This document shows, one piece after another, positions 17,840 through 26,163 of a stretch of 64,000 nucleotides of DNA. The position numbers and the translations under genes were made by a program. Numbering within the stretch: position 1 is the stretch's first letter; each line of letters opens with the position of its first letter. The DNA comes from Thermodesulfobium sp. 4217-1 (GTDB lineage: Bacteria > Thermodesulfobiota > Thermodesulfobiia > Thermodesulfobiales > Thermodesulfobiaceae), in NCBI RefSeq assembly GCF_039822205.1, contig NZ_JBAGBW010000006.1, forward strand, positions 20,998 through 84,997. Direction: 5' to 3'. The notes below the pieces were generated by a model. That model was not told the DNA's origin and made no database searches. It saw nothing but the letters and a program-made list of their open reading frames with translations.

Positions 17840-18529
17840 CTACTTTACTGCGATATATATGGTGCTAACCCCCGCGCAAACCTTAGCTATATATACTTTT
17901 TTAAACCCTACACTCTTTAACAAAAGGGCAATCTTCTCAGGAGTCAAAAAAGCTCTAAGAGATTTCCCGAGATATTCATATTGTTCTTTGCAGCCTATTC
18001 TTTTCCCAAAAAATGGCAAAATTTTATCCATATAGAACCAAAATGGACCCTTAAGAATACTTGGTTCAGAAAGTTCAAGAAATCCAAAGACACCAGGTCC
18101 TTTTATTACTCTGTAGATCTCCTTAAAAGAGCTCTCTATATCCTCAAGATTTCTTACAGTATATGAAGATACGACTGCTCCAAAAGACTCGTTTTCAAAG
18201 GGCAGATCTTCAGCAAATGATTTTATAATTTCTATATTTTTTATATTATTTTTTATTATCTTGTGTTCCAGTTTTTTGAGCATATTATCGTTTATGTCAA
18301 GAGCTACTATTTTTTTCACTTCTGGATACTTCTTATTAATCAAAAAAACCAGATCGCCAGTACCGCTGCCTATATCAAGAACGTCTGAACCTTTACAAAA
18401 TTTAAACGTTTCTTTGATTAGCAAATTTTTCCAATCTCTATGCATGCCCAACGTCATAATATCGTTCATATGATCGTAGACATTTGATATTTTAGAAAAA
18501 GTTTCTAAAACCAATTCTTTTTTTGGCAA
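17840..18529 (-). CDS. menG: UbiE/MenG-type quinone methyltransferase
   Basis: A 229-residue SAM-dependent methyltransferase. MSKISNVYDHMN-like FSKISNVYDHMNDIMTLGMHRDWK and VLDIGSGTGDL (motif I, near residue 52) are diagnostic of the UbiE/MenG family, and the C-terminal part has the PEKIALLLKSVGFKKV helix. Its expected role is C-methylation of demethylmenaquinone. It is the last gene of the fatty-acid operon, one base past fabF, so membrane lipid and quinone synthesis appear co-expressed. UbiE and MenG are not distinguishable here; menaquinone is likely in an anaerobe. Confidence 0.85.
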   Translation of the reverse strand: MPKKELVLETFSKISNVYDHMNDIMTLGMHRDWKNLLIKETFKFCKGSDVLDIGSGTGDLVFLINKKYPEVKKIVALDINDNMLKKLEHKIIKNNIKNIEIIKSFAEDLPFENESFGAVVSSYTVRNLEDIESSFKEIYRVIKGPGVFGFLELSEPSILKGPFWFYMDKILPFFGKRIGCKEQYEYLGKSLRAFLTPEKIALLLKSVGFKKVYIAKVCAGVSTIYIAVK

Positions 18530-18530
18530 T

Positions 18531-19775
18531 TTAACCCCTAAACTTCTTAATTATCAAGCAAGCGTTGTGTCCGCCAAATCCAAAAGAATTGGATATAGCA
18601 TACTCGCACCTCTTCATCTCCTGGCTAAAGTTTGGCACAAGGTTTAAGCCTTCAGCTTCATCGCACGGATCATCAAGATTAATTGTAGGCGGGGCAATAT
18701 TTTCTCTCAGTGACATAACAGTAGCAACCATCTCAACTGCCCCCGCTGCGCCAAGCAAGTGACCTATCATAGATTTATTTGATGTAATAAACACATCCTT
18801 AGCATGCTCTTTGAAGACTCTCTTTATAGCCTTTAACTCGCCTTCATCACCAGCAGGAGTACTAGTCGCATGAGCGTTAACCAGATCTATCTCTTCATAT
18901 GAAATAGCTGCATCCTTCAAAGCCCTATTTATACATATATAAGCACCATCGCCCGAAGGATCTGGAGCTGCCATGTGATATGCGTCGCAGGAGGCACCAT
19001 AGCCCACAAGCTCAGCGTATATCTTAGCTCCTCTTTTCAAGGCGTGTTCCAACTCTTCTAATACGATTATGCCAGAACCCTCTCCCATCACAAAGCCATC
19101 TCTCGACTTATCAAAAGGTCTGCTTGCCAGCTCTGGCGTATCGTTTCTGCAGGTAGATAGCGCCCTCATTACACAAAAGCCGTTTATGGCCAAAGGAGTT
19201 ACGGCAGCCTCAGCTCCGCCACATAACATAATATCAGCATCTCCATAGGTAATGCTCCTAAAAGCCTCTCCTATTGCATGGTTACTCGATGCACAAGCAG
19301 ATACCGGCGAAAAATTTGGTCCTTTCAGTCCAAATTTAATGGCCACATAGCCAGACGCCATATTTACTATCATCATAGGAACCATAAATGGCGAACCCTT
19401 CATAGGACCTTTCTTATATAAAACTATAGCTTGCTCCTCCATAATGTCTATTCCGCCTATGCCAGACCCGATGCAAACTCCTACATTCAATTTATCATCA
19501 AAGTCTAAAAGGCCTGAATCCTCCATAGCTTTATGGGCAGCAGCAACTGCATATTGAACAAACTTCGATGTGCGACGAACATCTCTTCTATCCAGATAAT
19601 CTTCCGGGACAAAGTTTTTTACTCGTCCAGCAACCATAGATGGAAATTCCTGCTCAAAATCGTCGATCTTGACTATGCCGCTCTTGCTATTTCTTATCAT
19701 GTCCCAAAATATATCTACTTCGTTACCAAGCGGGGTTACGCACCCCATTCCAGTAATTACTACTCTTTTTTTCAT
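18531..19775 (-). CDS. fabF: Beta-ketoacyl-ACP synthase II
   Basis: A 414-residue condensing enzyme. The active-site cysteine is Cys161 in SACASSNHAIGE, and the two catalytic histidines lie in NAHATSTPAGD and KSMIGHLLGAAG. The N-terminus KKRVVITGMGCVTPLG and C-terminus NSFGFGGHNA are standard for FabF. It elongates acyl-ACP by condensation with malonyl-ACP in the cytoplasm. Its ATG overlaps the fabK stop (ATGA). Confidence 0.97.
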   Translation of the reverse strand: MKKRVVITGMGCVTPLGNEVDIFWDMIRNSKSGIVKIDDFEQEFPSMVAGRVKNFVPEDYLDRRDVRRTSKFVQYAVAAAHKAMEDSGLLDFDDKLNVGVCIGSGIGGIDIMEEQAIVLYKKGPMKGSPFMVPMMIVNMASGYVAIKFGLKGPNFSPVSACASSNHAIGEAFRSITYGDADIMLCGGAEAAVTPLAINGFCVMRALSTCRNDTPELASRPFDKSRDGFVMGEGSGIIVLEELEHALKRGAKIYAELVGYGASCDAYHMAAPDPSGDGAYICINRALKDAAISYEEIDLVNAHATSTPAGDEGELKAIKRVFKEHAKDVFITSNKSMIGHLLGAAGAVEMVATVMSLRENIAPPTINLDDPCDEAEGLNLVPNFSQEMKRCEYAISNSFGFGGHNACLIIKKFRG

Positions 19776-20737
19776 GATAGCTCCTCCTCGGCCTCATGCA
19801 CAAAATTTTCTATAATTGTCTTCACGGGAAGTATGTCAGAATATCTAAAAACATTTGATCCGCTGAAGAAAAGCCCATTTTCATAGTCGCCAAGTCTTGC
19901 CGATTCCAGAGCTAATCTTATACAAAATGTTCTAGTGCACTTCTTTATGCAACCCTCACAGACCTCAGGCTTGGGGGCTCTGCCTTCAATGATCTTCCTT
20001 GATAATGGAGTCAGAATAGCCCTTCCAGGGAATCCCACCGAACTCATTATCTTTACAATATCCTCAGCTTTTGCTTCCAGTAAAACTTTTTTGAACACGG
20101 GGCTAACGTCACACTCTTCTGAAAGTGCGAACCTGGTCGCCACCTGAACTCCCTTAGCTCCCATCTTTAATGCTCTGGCCATTTCTTTGCCAGAATATAT
20201 GCCGCCTGCTACTATCAAAGGAACAGATATGACTTCGAGAATCTCAGGCATGATATCCCAGGTAGATCTGTCGGTACCCAGATGGCCTCCTGCATCTGCG
20301 CCTTCAAGTATTATCGCGGTTGCGCCCAATTTCTCAGCAAGTCTTGCCAGCTTTGCAGAAGAAACAATTGGCAGAATTGGAGTATTAGAATCTTTAGCCC
20401 ATTTATAAATATCTCTTGAAAACCCAGCACCAGTAGCTACAAAATCTATTCCCTCAGCAATCGCCGTTTTTACTACCCTCTCAAATTCACTGTAGGCATA
20501 CATTACGTTTATGCCGATAGCGCCATTGCCTTCTGAAATCTTTCTTGCTAATTTTATTTGGCTTGTTAGTTCTTCATCTTCCATTCCAGTCGCAGCAATA
20601 ATGCCGCCTGCACCCTCTCTTGCGACAGCTCCTGCCAGAGGTGCAGTAGAAACCCTAATAGCCATTCCCCCCTGCAAAATCGGCAGGGGGATAGTTATTT
20701 TCCCTATATTTAATGGTTTAAGAATACTGCTCTCCAA
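19772..20737 (-). CDS. fabK: Enoyl-ACP reductase II (FabK) / nitronate monooxygenase-like
   Basis: A 321-residue FMN-dependent TIM-barrel protein with IPLPILQGGMAIRVS at the start, GADAGGHLG with the catalytic-region histidine, and GAKGVQVATRF. The family includes nitronate monooxygenases, but the position between acpP and fabF, with no fabI in the operon, argues for the final reduction step of fatty-acid elongation. The C-terminal part has an unusual cysteine group, CEGCIKKCTRTFC, which could bind metal. The TTG start is the first in-frame start after a stop and has GGGAG about 10 bases upstream. Confidence 0.85.
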   Translation of the reverse strand: MESSILKPLNIGKITIPLPILQGGMAIRVSTAPLAGAVAREGAGGIIAATGMEDEELTSQIKLARKISEGNGAIGINVMYAYSEFERVVKTAIAEGIDFVATGAGFSRDIYKWAKDSNTPILPIVSSAKLARLAEKLGATAIILEGADAGGHLGTDRSTWDIMPEILEVISVPLIVAGGIYSGKEMARALKMGAKGVQVATRFALSEECDVSPVFKKVLLEAKAEDIVKIMSSVGFPGRAILTPLSRKIIEGRAPKPEVCEGCIKKCTRTFCIRLALESARLGDYENGLFFSGSNVFRYSDILPVKTIIENFVHEAEEELS

Positions 20738-20951
20738 ATTTCACTTACTCCCAAAGTAGTATTTTTGACCTCCTCCTCTCGCAAAAGCAAGAGGATCCCA
20801 TGTGAAAACCATATAACGCTACTCGCTCCTCCAATCGGCATCGCTTTCGCATTGGTTACTGCTTCTGGGTATACGCATATATATTTCTCATCAGCGTACT
20901 TTCCCGCAAGCATGCGATAGTGTCTACTTCTTTACTGAATCCTAAGAAGTC
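20738..20951 (-). other. 214-base non-coding spacer with hairpin-rich sequence inside the fab operon
   Basis: Between acpP and fabK lies a segment that looks less AT-rich than its surroundings and has no convincing gene. On the minus strand it contains, in order, CGCA/TGCG, GTACGC/GCGTAT, CCAAT/ATTGG enclosing a GC-GAAA-GC mini-hairpin, and CCTCTTGC-TTTT-GCGAGAGG followed by AGGAGGAGG. The last hairpin is 8 bp with one G-U pair and could mask or present a ribosome site about 13-22 bases before the fabK TTG. Elsewhere in this operon gaps are 0-25 bases. A 67-codon frame on the minus strand here lacks codon character. It may be a regulatory RNA or a processing site. Confidence 0.4.
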
Positions 20952-21197
20952 TTATTCTCCTACCTTCTCATATAGGAATTTCACAGCATCTCCAACTGTC
21001 TTGATCTTCTCTACATCTTTATCTGGAATTTCAGCTCCAAATTCTTCCTCAAAAGCCATCACCATCTCAACTGTGTCTAAAGAGTCAGCTCCCAAATCAT
21101 CTACAAAGGAAGAGCCCATCTCTATAGTTCCCTCTTCTATTCCAAGCTGATTTGAAATAATTTTTTTTACTCTATCAAAGATTTCATTTTCACTCAT
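20952..21197 (-). CDS. acpP: Acyl carrier protein
   Basis: An 81-residue acidic helical protein when read from ATG 21197, which has AGGAGG eight bases before it; a GTG three codons upstream is less likely. Ser39 in GADSLD is the 4'-phosphopantetheine attachment site, followed by the usual recognition helix [13 protein letters not shown]. It carries the growing acyl chain for the Fab enzymes encoded around it. Confidence 0.97.
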   Translation of the reverse strand: MSENEIFDRVKKIISNQLGIEEGTIEMGSSFVDDLGADSLDTVEMVMAFEEEFGAEIPDKDVEKIKTVGDAVKFLYEKVGE

Positions 21198-21218
21198 TAA
21201 CTTCACCTCCTTTCAATT

Positions 21219-21956
21219 TCAAAACATACCGCCATTTACAGAAATAATCTGTCCAGTAACATAAGCTGCCGATCCAGCCAACCACAATGCAGCATCAGCC
21301 ACATCTTCAGGCAAGCCAAGTCTTCCCAATGCTATTGATGAGAGCAACTTATTTTTTATATCATCAGATAACCCGGAGGTCATATCTGTAACAATATAAC
21401 CAGGTGCAATAGAATTGACAAGTATCCCTCTTGAACCGAGCTCTTTTGCAAGTGACTTTGTCAAACCAAACAAGCCTGATTTTGATGCCGAATAGTTTGC
21501 CTGTCCTGGATTACCAATCTGACCAACGACCGATGAAATATTTATAATTCTTCCACTTTTTTGTTTTAACATTCTCTTTGCTGCTTCCTTTGAACACAAA
21601 AAGGCAGCTTTAAGATTTACATCCATCACATCATCCCACTGGGACTCTGTCATTCTCAATATCAAGGCATCTTTGGTTATGCCAGCATTGTTCACCAGTA
21701 TATCAATCCTGCCAGCAAAGCTATCTAGTTTTTCGAAAAGCGCTTTTACCTCGCTCTCCTTGTCCACTGCTGCCCTAAAAGTTTCCACGCTGCATCCCAT
21801 ACTGAGCAATTCATCTTTAAAATTGTTTGCAGCCTCATCGTTTGACGCATAGTTAATCAGGACTTTTGCGCCATTTACAGCAAAGGCCTTCGCAATTGCT
21901 CTGCCTATACCTCTGCTCGAACCAGTGACAAGAGCTACTTTACCATCTAATATCAT
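21219..21956 (-). CDS. fabG: 3-oxoacyl-ACP reductase
   Basis: A short-chain dehydrogenase of 245 residues read from ATG 21956, two bases after the fabD stop; a longer frame starting 14 codons upstream would overlap fabD and lies outside the family's usual N-terminus. TGSSRGIG (11-18) is the NADP-binding loop, NNAG follows, and the catalytic set is Ser in NISSVVG and YSASK. C-terminal GQIISVNGGMF is typical. It performs the first reduction in each elongation cycle. Confidence 0.97.
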   Translation of the reverse strand: MILDGKVALVTGSSRGIGRAIAKAFAVNGAKVLINYASNDEAANNFKDELLSMGCSVETFRAAVDKESEVKALFEKLDSFAGRIDILVNNAGITKDALILRMTESQWDDVMDVNLKAAFLCSKEAAKRMLKQKSGRIINISSVVGQIGNPGQANYSASKSGLFGLTKSLAKELGSRGILVNSIAPGYIVTDMTSGLSDDIKNKLLSSIALGRLGLPEDVADAALWLAGSAAYVTGQIISVNGGMF

Positions 21957-21958
21957 AT

Positions 21959-22849
21959 TCACTCTCCATCTAAAGCGCTGCATTCTAACTTTGTCCAACG
22001 CTTTAACATTGTTGATAGAACATTCTTTGGGCCAACCTCGACACAGCTCTCAAAACCATCGTTAACAATATTTTCAATAGTGGTTACCCATCTAACAGGG
22101 CTAATTATCTGCTTTGACAGTATATCGGGTATTGTTTTGGCATCAGTGTATGGACGGCCATCAACATTTTTATATACAGGCAAGCCAAAATCTCCAAATT
22201 CCAAACTGCCCAAAAAGTTTTTAAATTCTTTAGCAGCATCTTCCATAAGGGGTGAATGAAATGCGCCTTCCACCTTCAATCTTATAGCTTTCTTTATCTT
22301 AAAATTTTTATAATTTTCAAGAACCCAGTCAATAGCCTTGTTCTCGCCAGAAATTACTATTTGCTGATTAGAGTTTTCATTGGCAATCACACATATACCA
22401 AATCGCGAAGCCTCATTGCAAAGATCCTCAACCATCTCTTTATCGAATCCCAGAAGGGCTACCATACTTCCGCCCCGTCTTGCAGCACACTCTCCCATAA
22501 GACGGCCTCTAACAGCCACTATCCTCACTGCATCCTTAAAGGAAAGAACCCCTGCAACAACCAGAGCGCCATATTCTCCAAGACTGTGACCTGCAGAAGC
22601 GCCAAATTTAAGGTCTTTGTCTGCAATATCCTTCAAAAACCCCAGACTTGTAGAGATAATAGCTACCTGAGAAATATTGGTAGGCACAAGAGATTCTTCG
22701 GAGGTAGACATCAAGTCTATAACATAAGACAGATTTAACTCATCTAATATTTCTTTTATGAATTTCTGTGATTTTGCACTTAATTTTAAGTGCATATTCA
22801 TATATTGTGAACCCTGTCCTGGGAAAAGCAGCACTGTTTTACTGCTCAT
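21959..22849 (-). CDS. fabD: Malonyl-CoA:ACP transacylase
   Basis: A 296-residue acyltransferase. LFPGQGSQ at the N-terminus and GHSLGEY with nucleophile Ser89 are diagnostic; the catalytic histidine lies in GAFHSPLM. It loads malonyl groups on ACP. Its ATG overlaps the fabH stop by four bases. Confidence 0.96.
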   Translation of the reverse strand: MSSKTVLLFPGQGSQYMNMHLKLSAKSQKFIKEILDELNLSYVIDLMSTSEESLVPTNISQVAIISTSLGFLKDIADKDLKFGASAGHSLGEYGALVVAGVLSFKDAVRIVAVRGRLMGECAARRGGSMVALLGFDKEMVEDLCNEASRFGICVIANENSNQQIVISGENKAIDWVLENYKNFKIKKAIRLKVEGAFHSPLMEDAAKEFKNFLGSLEFGDFGLPVYKNVDGRPYTDAKTIPDILSKQIISPVRWVTTIENIVNDGFESCVEVGPKNVLSTMLKRWTKLECSALDGE

Positions 22850-23826
22850 AATGATATAAGTCCCGATCCGAAAGCAAACCCTGCTCCAAAGGCAGCAAGA
22901 ACTACTTTATCGCCTGTTTTAAGAACTCCTGATCTATATGCCTCATCAATGGCAATCGGTATAGACGCTGCAGATGTATTGCCAAAACGCTCTACATTTA
23001 CATAGAATTTGTCACCCTCCAATTTCAGGTGTTTTCTCACAGATTCTATTATTCTCTTATTTGCTTGATGAGGAACAATCTTCGATATGTCATCATAGCT
23101 TAGGTTTGACTCCTCAAGAACATTTTTTACAGATTGGACCATTGATCTTACTGCAAATTTGAAAACCTCTTGCCCATTCATCTCTATAATGGATAGCTTT
23201 TTTTGATTAGCGCTGCGTTGACCTGGATCTGTCGAGCCGCTGCCTGTTATCTTCAGGTGCTCTGCCCCGCTCCCATCGCTTCCCAAAAAAAACCACCATT
23301 CATTTCCTGGCATATTTTTTAAAATACACGCACCTGCTCCATCTCCAAACAATATTGCAGTTTTTCTATCCGACCAGTCGATAAAGCGTGTAAGAATGTC
23401 TGCTCCGATGACTGCCACACACTTGTAGGCTTTGCTCTGGATGAACTGTGCTCCTACACAAAGAGCATATACAAACCCAGAACAGGCTAAAGATAGGTCA
23501 AAAGCAGCAGCATTCTTTGCTCCAATTGCATCCTGCACTATACAGGAGGTAGCAGGAAAAAGCATATCGGGGGACGACGTGGCTACTATTATCAAATCAA
23601 TTTCATCAGGTTCAACCTTCGCCAATGACATTGCATTTTGCAAAGCTGAAATAGATAAATTAGATGTTTTTTCACCTCTGCATGCTACGTGCCTCTTAAT
23701 AATGCCAGTCCTATCCCTAATCCAGTCATCAGAGGTTGAGACCATACCCTCTAATTCAAGATTCGTAACGACGCCTTCAGGCACGCAGGAACCCCAGCCT
23801 GTTATTCCTACATCCTTAACTTTCAC
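22846..23826 (-). CDS. fabH: Beta-ketoacyl-ACP synthase III
   Basis: A 326-residue initiating condensing enzyme. Cys115 in LACSGFVYA, His in PHQANKRI and Asn in FGNTSAASIP form the catalytic triad. The DDWIRDRTGI block near residue 33 is standard. It starts chains by condensing an acyl-CoA primer with malonyl-ACP. It overlaps the plsX stop by 11 bases. Confidence 0.96.
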   Translation of the reverse strand: MKVKDVGITGWGSCVPEGVVTNLELEGMVSTSDDWIRDRTGIIKRHVACRGEKTSNLSISALQNAMSLAKVEPDEIDLIIVATSSPDMLFPATSCIVQDAIGAKNAAAFDLSLACSGFVYALCVGAQFIQSKAYKCVAVIGADILTRFIDWSDRKTAILFGDGAGACILKNMPGNEWWFFLGSDGSGAEHLKITGSGSTDPGQRSANQKKLSIIEMNGQEVFKFAVRSMVQSVKNVLEESNLSYDDISKIVPHQANKRIIESVRKHLKLEGDKFYVNVERFGNTSAASIPIAIDEAYRSGVLKTGDKVVLAAFGAGFAFGSGLISL

Positions 23827-24811
23827 CTATAATTTTTACCTTTTCTATTAGATTTGTAGAACAAAGTTTTACCGTCTGCAATATAGCATTCTTAGCAGCC
23901 ACACGCCCACTTCTTCCATGGCCAATTAAAAAAACCTTTTTAACGCCCAAAAGAGGGGCGGCTCCATAATTTGAGTAGTCAACTCGCTTTATAAGCCTGG
24001 CAAGAGCAGGATATAGGAGCATCCCACCTAACCTTGTCATAAAACTCTGCCTTATGGCATCTCTCATTTCGTATCTTACGTAATCAGAAACGCCCTCAGT
24101 AGTTTTCAAAAAGATGTTTCCGATAAAGCCATCACAAACAAGCACGCTGCATTTCCCAAAAAATGCGTCCTTGCCTTCCATATTTCCAGTAAAATTAAGA
24201 TCGCTTTTGGAGAGCAGTTCATAAGACTCCTGTCTGAGCCTGTCACCCTTGCCCTTCTCTTCACCTACATTGAAAAGGCCTACGCTCGGGTTCTCAAAAC
24301 CAAGAAATTTCATATACACGCTGCCCATTCTTGCAAAGTCCAGAATATTTTTTGGTTTGACATCTACATTCGCCCCGGCATCTATCAGAAGAAAGCCACC
24401 TTGTTTTGAGGGCAAAAGCACGCCTATGGCAGGTCTCTCTATGCCTTTTAACCTGCCTACGCCAAGAGTTCCGGCTACCAAACAGCCGCCAGTACTCCCA
24501 AGAGATATGCAACCGCAGGCAAGGTCATCGTTTACCAGATCTACCAGCTTATGTAAGCTCGATCCCTTTTTATTCATCCATGCCTTGACAGGCTCATCAT
24601 CCATTTCAAATGTGCTATCACAGCATACTTCTTCTACCCTGCCAGAGGTTATAAAAGGAGATAAGATTTTGTCATATTTGTCAAATACTTCTTTGGTAGC
24701 GACAGCATAAGTAACAAAATCCGACCTCGCTTCCATCGCCAAAACGAGACCACGCACCGTCTCTTCTGGTGCTTTATCTCCACCTAAAAGGTCAAAGGCT
24801 ATAGAAATCAA
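23816..24811 (-). CDS. plsX: Phosphate acyltransferase PlsX
   Basis: A 331-residue PlsX protein: N-terminal IAFDLLGGDKAPEETVRG, the GSTGGCLVAGTLGVGRLKGIERPA segment, LIDAGANVDVKP, and CDGFIGN in the C-terminal third are all signature blocks. It makes acyl-phosphate from acyl-ACP for phospholipid synthesis. Placement after rpmF and before fabH is the classic bacterial order. Confidence 0.97.
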   Translation of the reverse strand: MISIAFDLLGGDKAPEETVRGLVLAMEARSDFVTYAVATKEVFDKYDKILSPFITSGRVEEVCCDSTFEMDDEPVKAWMNKKGSSLHKLVDLVNDDLACGCISLGSTGGCLVAGTLGVGRLKGIERPAIGVLLPSKQGGFLLIDAGANVDVKPKNILDFARMGSVYMKFLGFENPSVGLFNVGEEKGKGDRLRQESYELLSKSDLNFTGNMEGKDAFFGKCSVLVCDGFIGNIFLKTTEGVSDYVRYEMRDAIRQSFMTRLGGMLLYPALARLIKRVDYSNYGAAPLLGVKKVFLIGHGRSGRVAAKNAILQTVKLCSTNLIEKVKIIGES

Positions 24812-24835
24812 GTTGTTATTATTCTTGTCCTATAA

Positions 24836-25033
24836 TTATTCTTCCGCCTTTTCAGCTTTGGTCGTAAGAACGACCCTTCCTCTGTAAGTTCCGCATTTGG
24901 AACATGCTCTGTGCGCAAGAGTTGGGGCTCCACAATGAGGACAAGCAAGCATATTTGGCAATTCGCCTTCTATGATGAATGGCCTTCTCGTATTTTGACG
25001 CATTTTAGAACGACGCTTTTTTGGTACTCCCAC
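24836..25033 (-). CDS. rpmF: Ribosomal protein L32
   Basis: A 65-residue basic protein starting GVPKKRRSKMRQNTRR, with a zinc ribbon formed by CPHC and CSKC. The GTG start, with AGGAGG nine bases before, lies inside the last codons of the preceding yceD gene, a 29-base overlap in another frame. The acidic C-terminus (KAEKAEE) is unremarkable. Confidence 0.96.
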   Translation of the reverse strand: MGVPKKRRSKMRQNTRRPFIIEGELPNMLACPHCGAPTLAHRACSKCGTYRGRVVLTTKAEKAEE

Positions 25034-25430
25034 TAATATTGACCTCCTTAATATCTTCTCTACAAAGAAAGCAAACTGGCTTCATTGGAAGCCACAACAA
25101 AAATTCCTGTCTTATTAGCTCCGAAAGATCGATCTCTTTGCCTTGAATTGCAAACTGGTCCTCGTTTGGCTTACCCTTTACAAATTCATCATTTAGATCA
25201 AACTCAATCTTTTGCTTAAACTTATTAAGACATATAGCACACTCCATCAAAAGCGTTCCCCTAACTTTGCCCTGTACCAATATTGCCTTTCCTACATTTG
25301 TAAGAGTTAAGTCAAAATCGATTGGCGAGCAAAATTCAAGAGAAGGCTCCTCGAACTGAGCAACTTCCTGAGTCTTAATTCTAACACTACTTCCGACGTC
25401 ATCAAGGATATGCGAGACATCTACTCTCAT
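25005..25430 (-). CDS. yceD: YceD/DUF177 family protein
   Basis: A 141-residue DUF177 protein, the family that nearly always precedes rpmF and is linked to 23S rRNA accumulation. ECAICLNKF and a C-terminal pair in FLCRED carry the conserved cysteines, and LSELIRQEFLLWLPMKPVC is the characteristic helix. It is the first gene of the fatty-acid operon and sits just behind a consensus promoter. Confidence 0.9.
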   Translation of the reverse strand: MRVDVSHILDDVGSSVRIKTQEVAQFEEPSLEFCSPIDFDLTLTNVGKAILVQGKVRGTLLMECAICLNKFKQKIEFDLNDEFVKGKPNEDQFAIQGKEIDLSELIRQEFLLWLPMKPVCFLCREDIKEVNISGSTKKASF

Positions 25431-25457
25431 CTAAAACCCTACCTTTCAAACGAAGCT

Positions 25458-25486
25458 ATTATAAAAATCCTTTTGAAAATTGTCAA
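25458..25486 (-). promoter_or_regulatory. Consensus sigma-70 promoter of the yceD-rpmF-plsX-fab operon
   Basis: On the minus strand TTGACA (25486-25481) and TATAAT (25463-25458) are separated by exactly 17 bases, matching the sigma-70 consensus at all twelve positions. The start of yceD is about 28 bases downstream of the -10 box. No recognisable FapR- or FabT-type operator was seen. Confidence 0.88.
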
Positions 25487-25489
25487 ACA

Positions 25490-25939
25490 TCAAAAATCGA
25501 AATCTACAATATCTCCTATACAAACCTTGCCACTTTTGAGAACCTTGCAAAACACGCCCTCTTTTAACATCTGATTATGAGGTCTATTAAACTGCAAATA
25601 AGAAGATTTTTCAAGGTGATCCTTTGGACCCTTTCCAATCTCTACAATTTGCAATACAGCCTCTTTGCCAATCTTAAATTTTGTACCAACGCTCATATTA
25701 TAAACTTCAATTCCATCAATAGTAATATTATCAGCATAATCGCCAGGTTTCAAGTTTAGCTCTTTAGCGATACCCTTTGAATAAGTCGAAAGGCTCGATA
25801 CGCTAACCTGTCTCTGAGAAACGCCAGCATGCGCATCTCCCATAACGCCATAATTTTCAACAAGCTCTATGCACTCCACACTGTTTTTTGGAATGCCCCT
25901 ATCGTCCGACAGAGCACAGTTTACAATTTTGCCTTTCAA
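25490..25939 (-). CDS. MOSC-domain protein
   Basis: A 149-residue stand-alone MOSC domain (molybdenum cofactor sulfurase C-terminal type). Landmarks are GVMGDAHAGVSQRQVSV, LKPGDYADNITIDG and the C-terminal GVFCKVLKSGKVCIGD. Such proteins are thought to move sulfur or handle molybdenum/pterin cofactors. GGAGG precedes the ATG. It is separate from the fab operon, whose promoter lies just past its stop. Confidence 0.88.
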   Translation of the reverse strand: MKGKIVNCALSDDRGIPKNSVECIELVENYGVMGDAHAGVSQRQVSVSSLSTYSKGIAKELNLKPGDYADNITIDGIEVYNMSVGTKFKIGKEAVLQIVEIGKGPKDHLEKSSYLQFNRPHNQMLKEGVFCKVLKSGKVCIGDIVDFDF

Positions 25940-26163
25940 GGGTTCCTCCTAAAAATAACTATTATAGCCATTCTAAGTTCTAAAATTAAAAATGCCCTTC
26001 TTAGCTCTTTCTTGCTTACAATTATTTATTTTTTATTCTACTACAAATTATTTATTTTTTCGAAAACTAAAATAATACAGAAATTATAAAATTTTAAGAC
26101 ACTGCGTGTTTATAATGTTAGTATAATTAATACGTTCGCAATATAATTTTAAAGGAGGTCACT

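Noticed and set aside
20710-20913. 67-codon frame on the minus strand in the acpP-fabK gap
   Set aside because: It overlaps the fabK start, has no ribosome site, and its composition does not look coding; the segment is better explained as structured RNA.
20738-20951. Hammerhead-like CTGATGAG ... CGAAA in the same gap
   Set aside because: The sequence between these blocks cannot form the required stem II beyond the closing G-C pair, and no cleavage triplet in a matching stem III was found.
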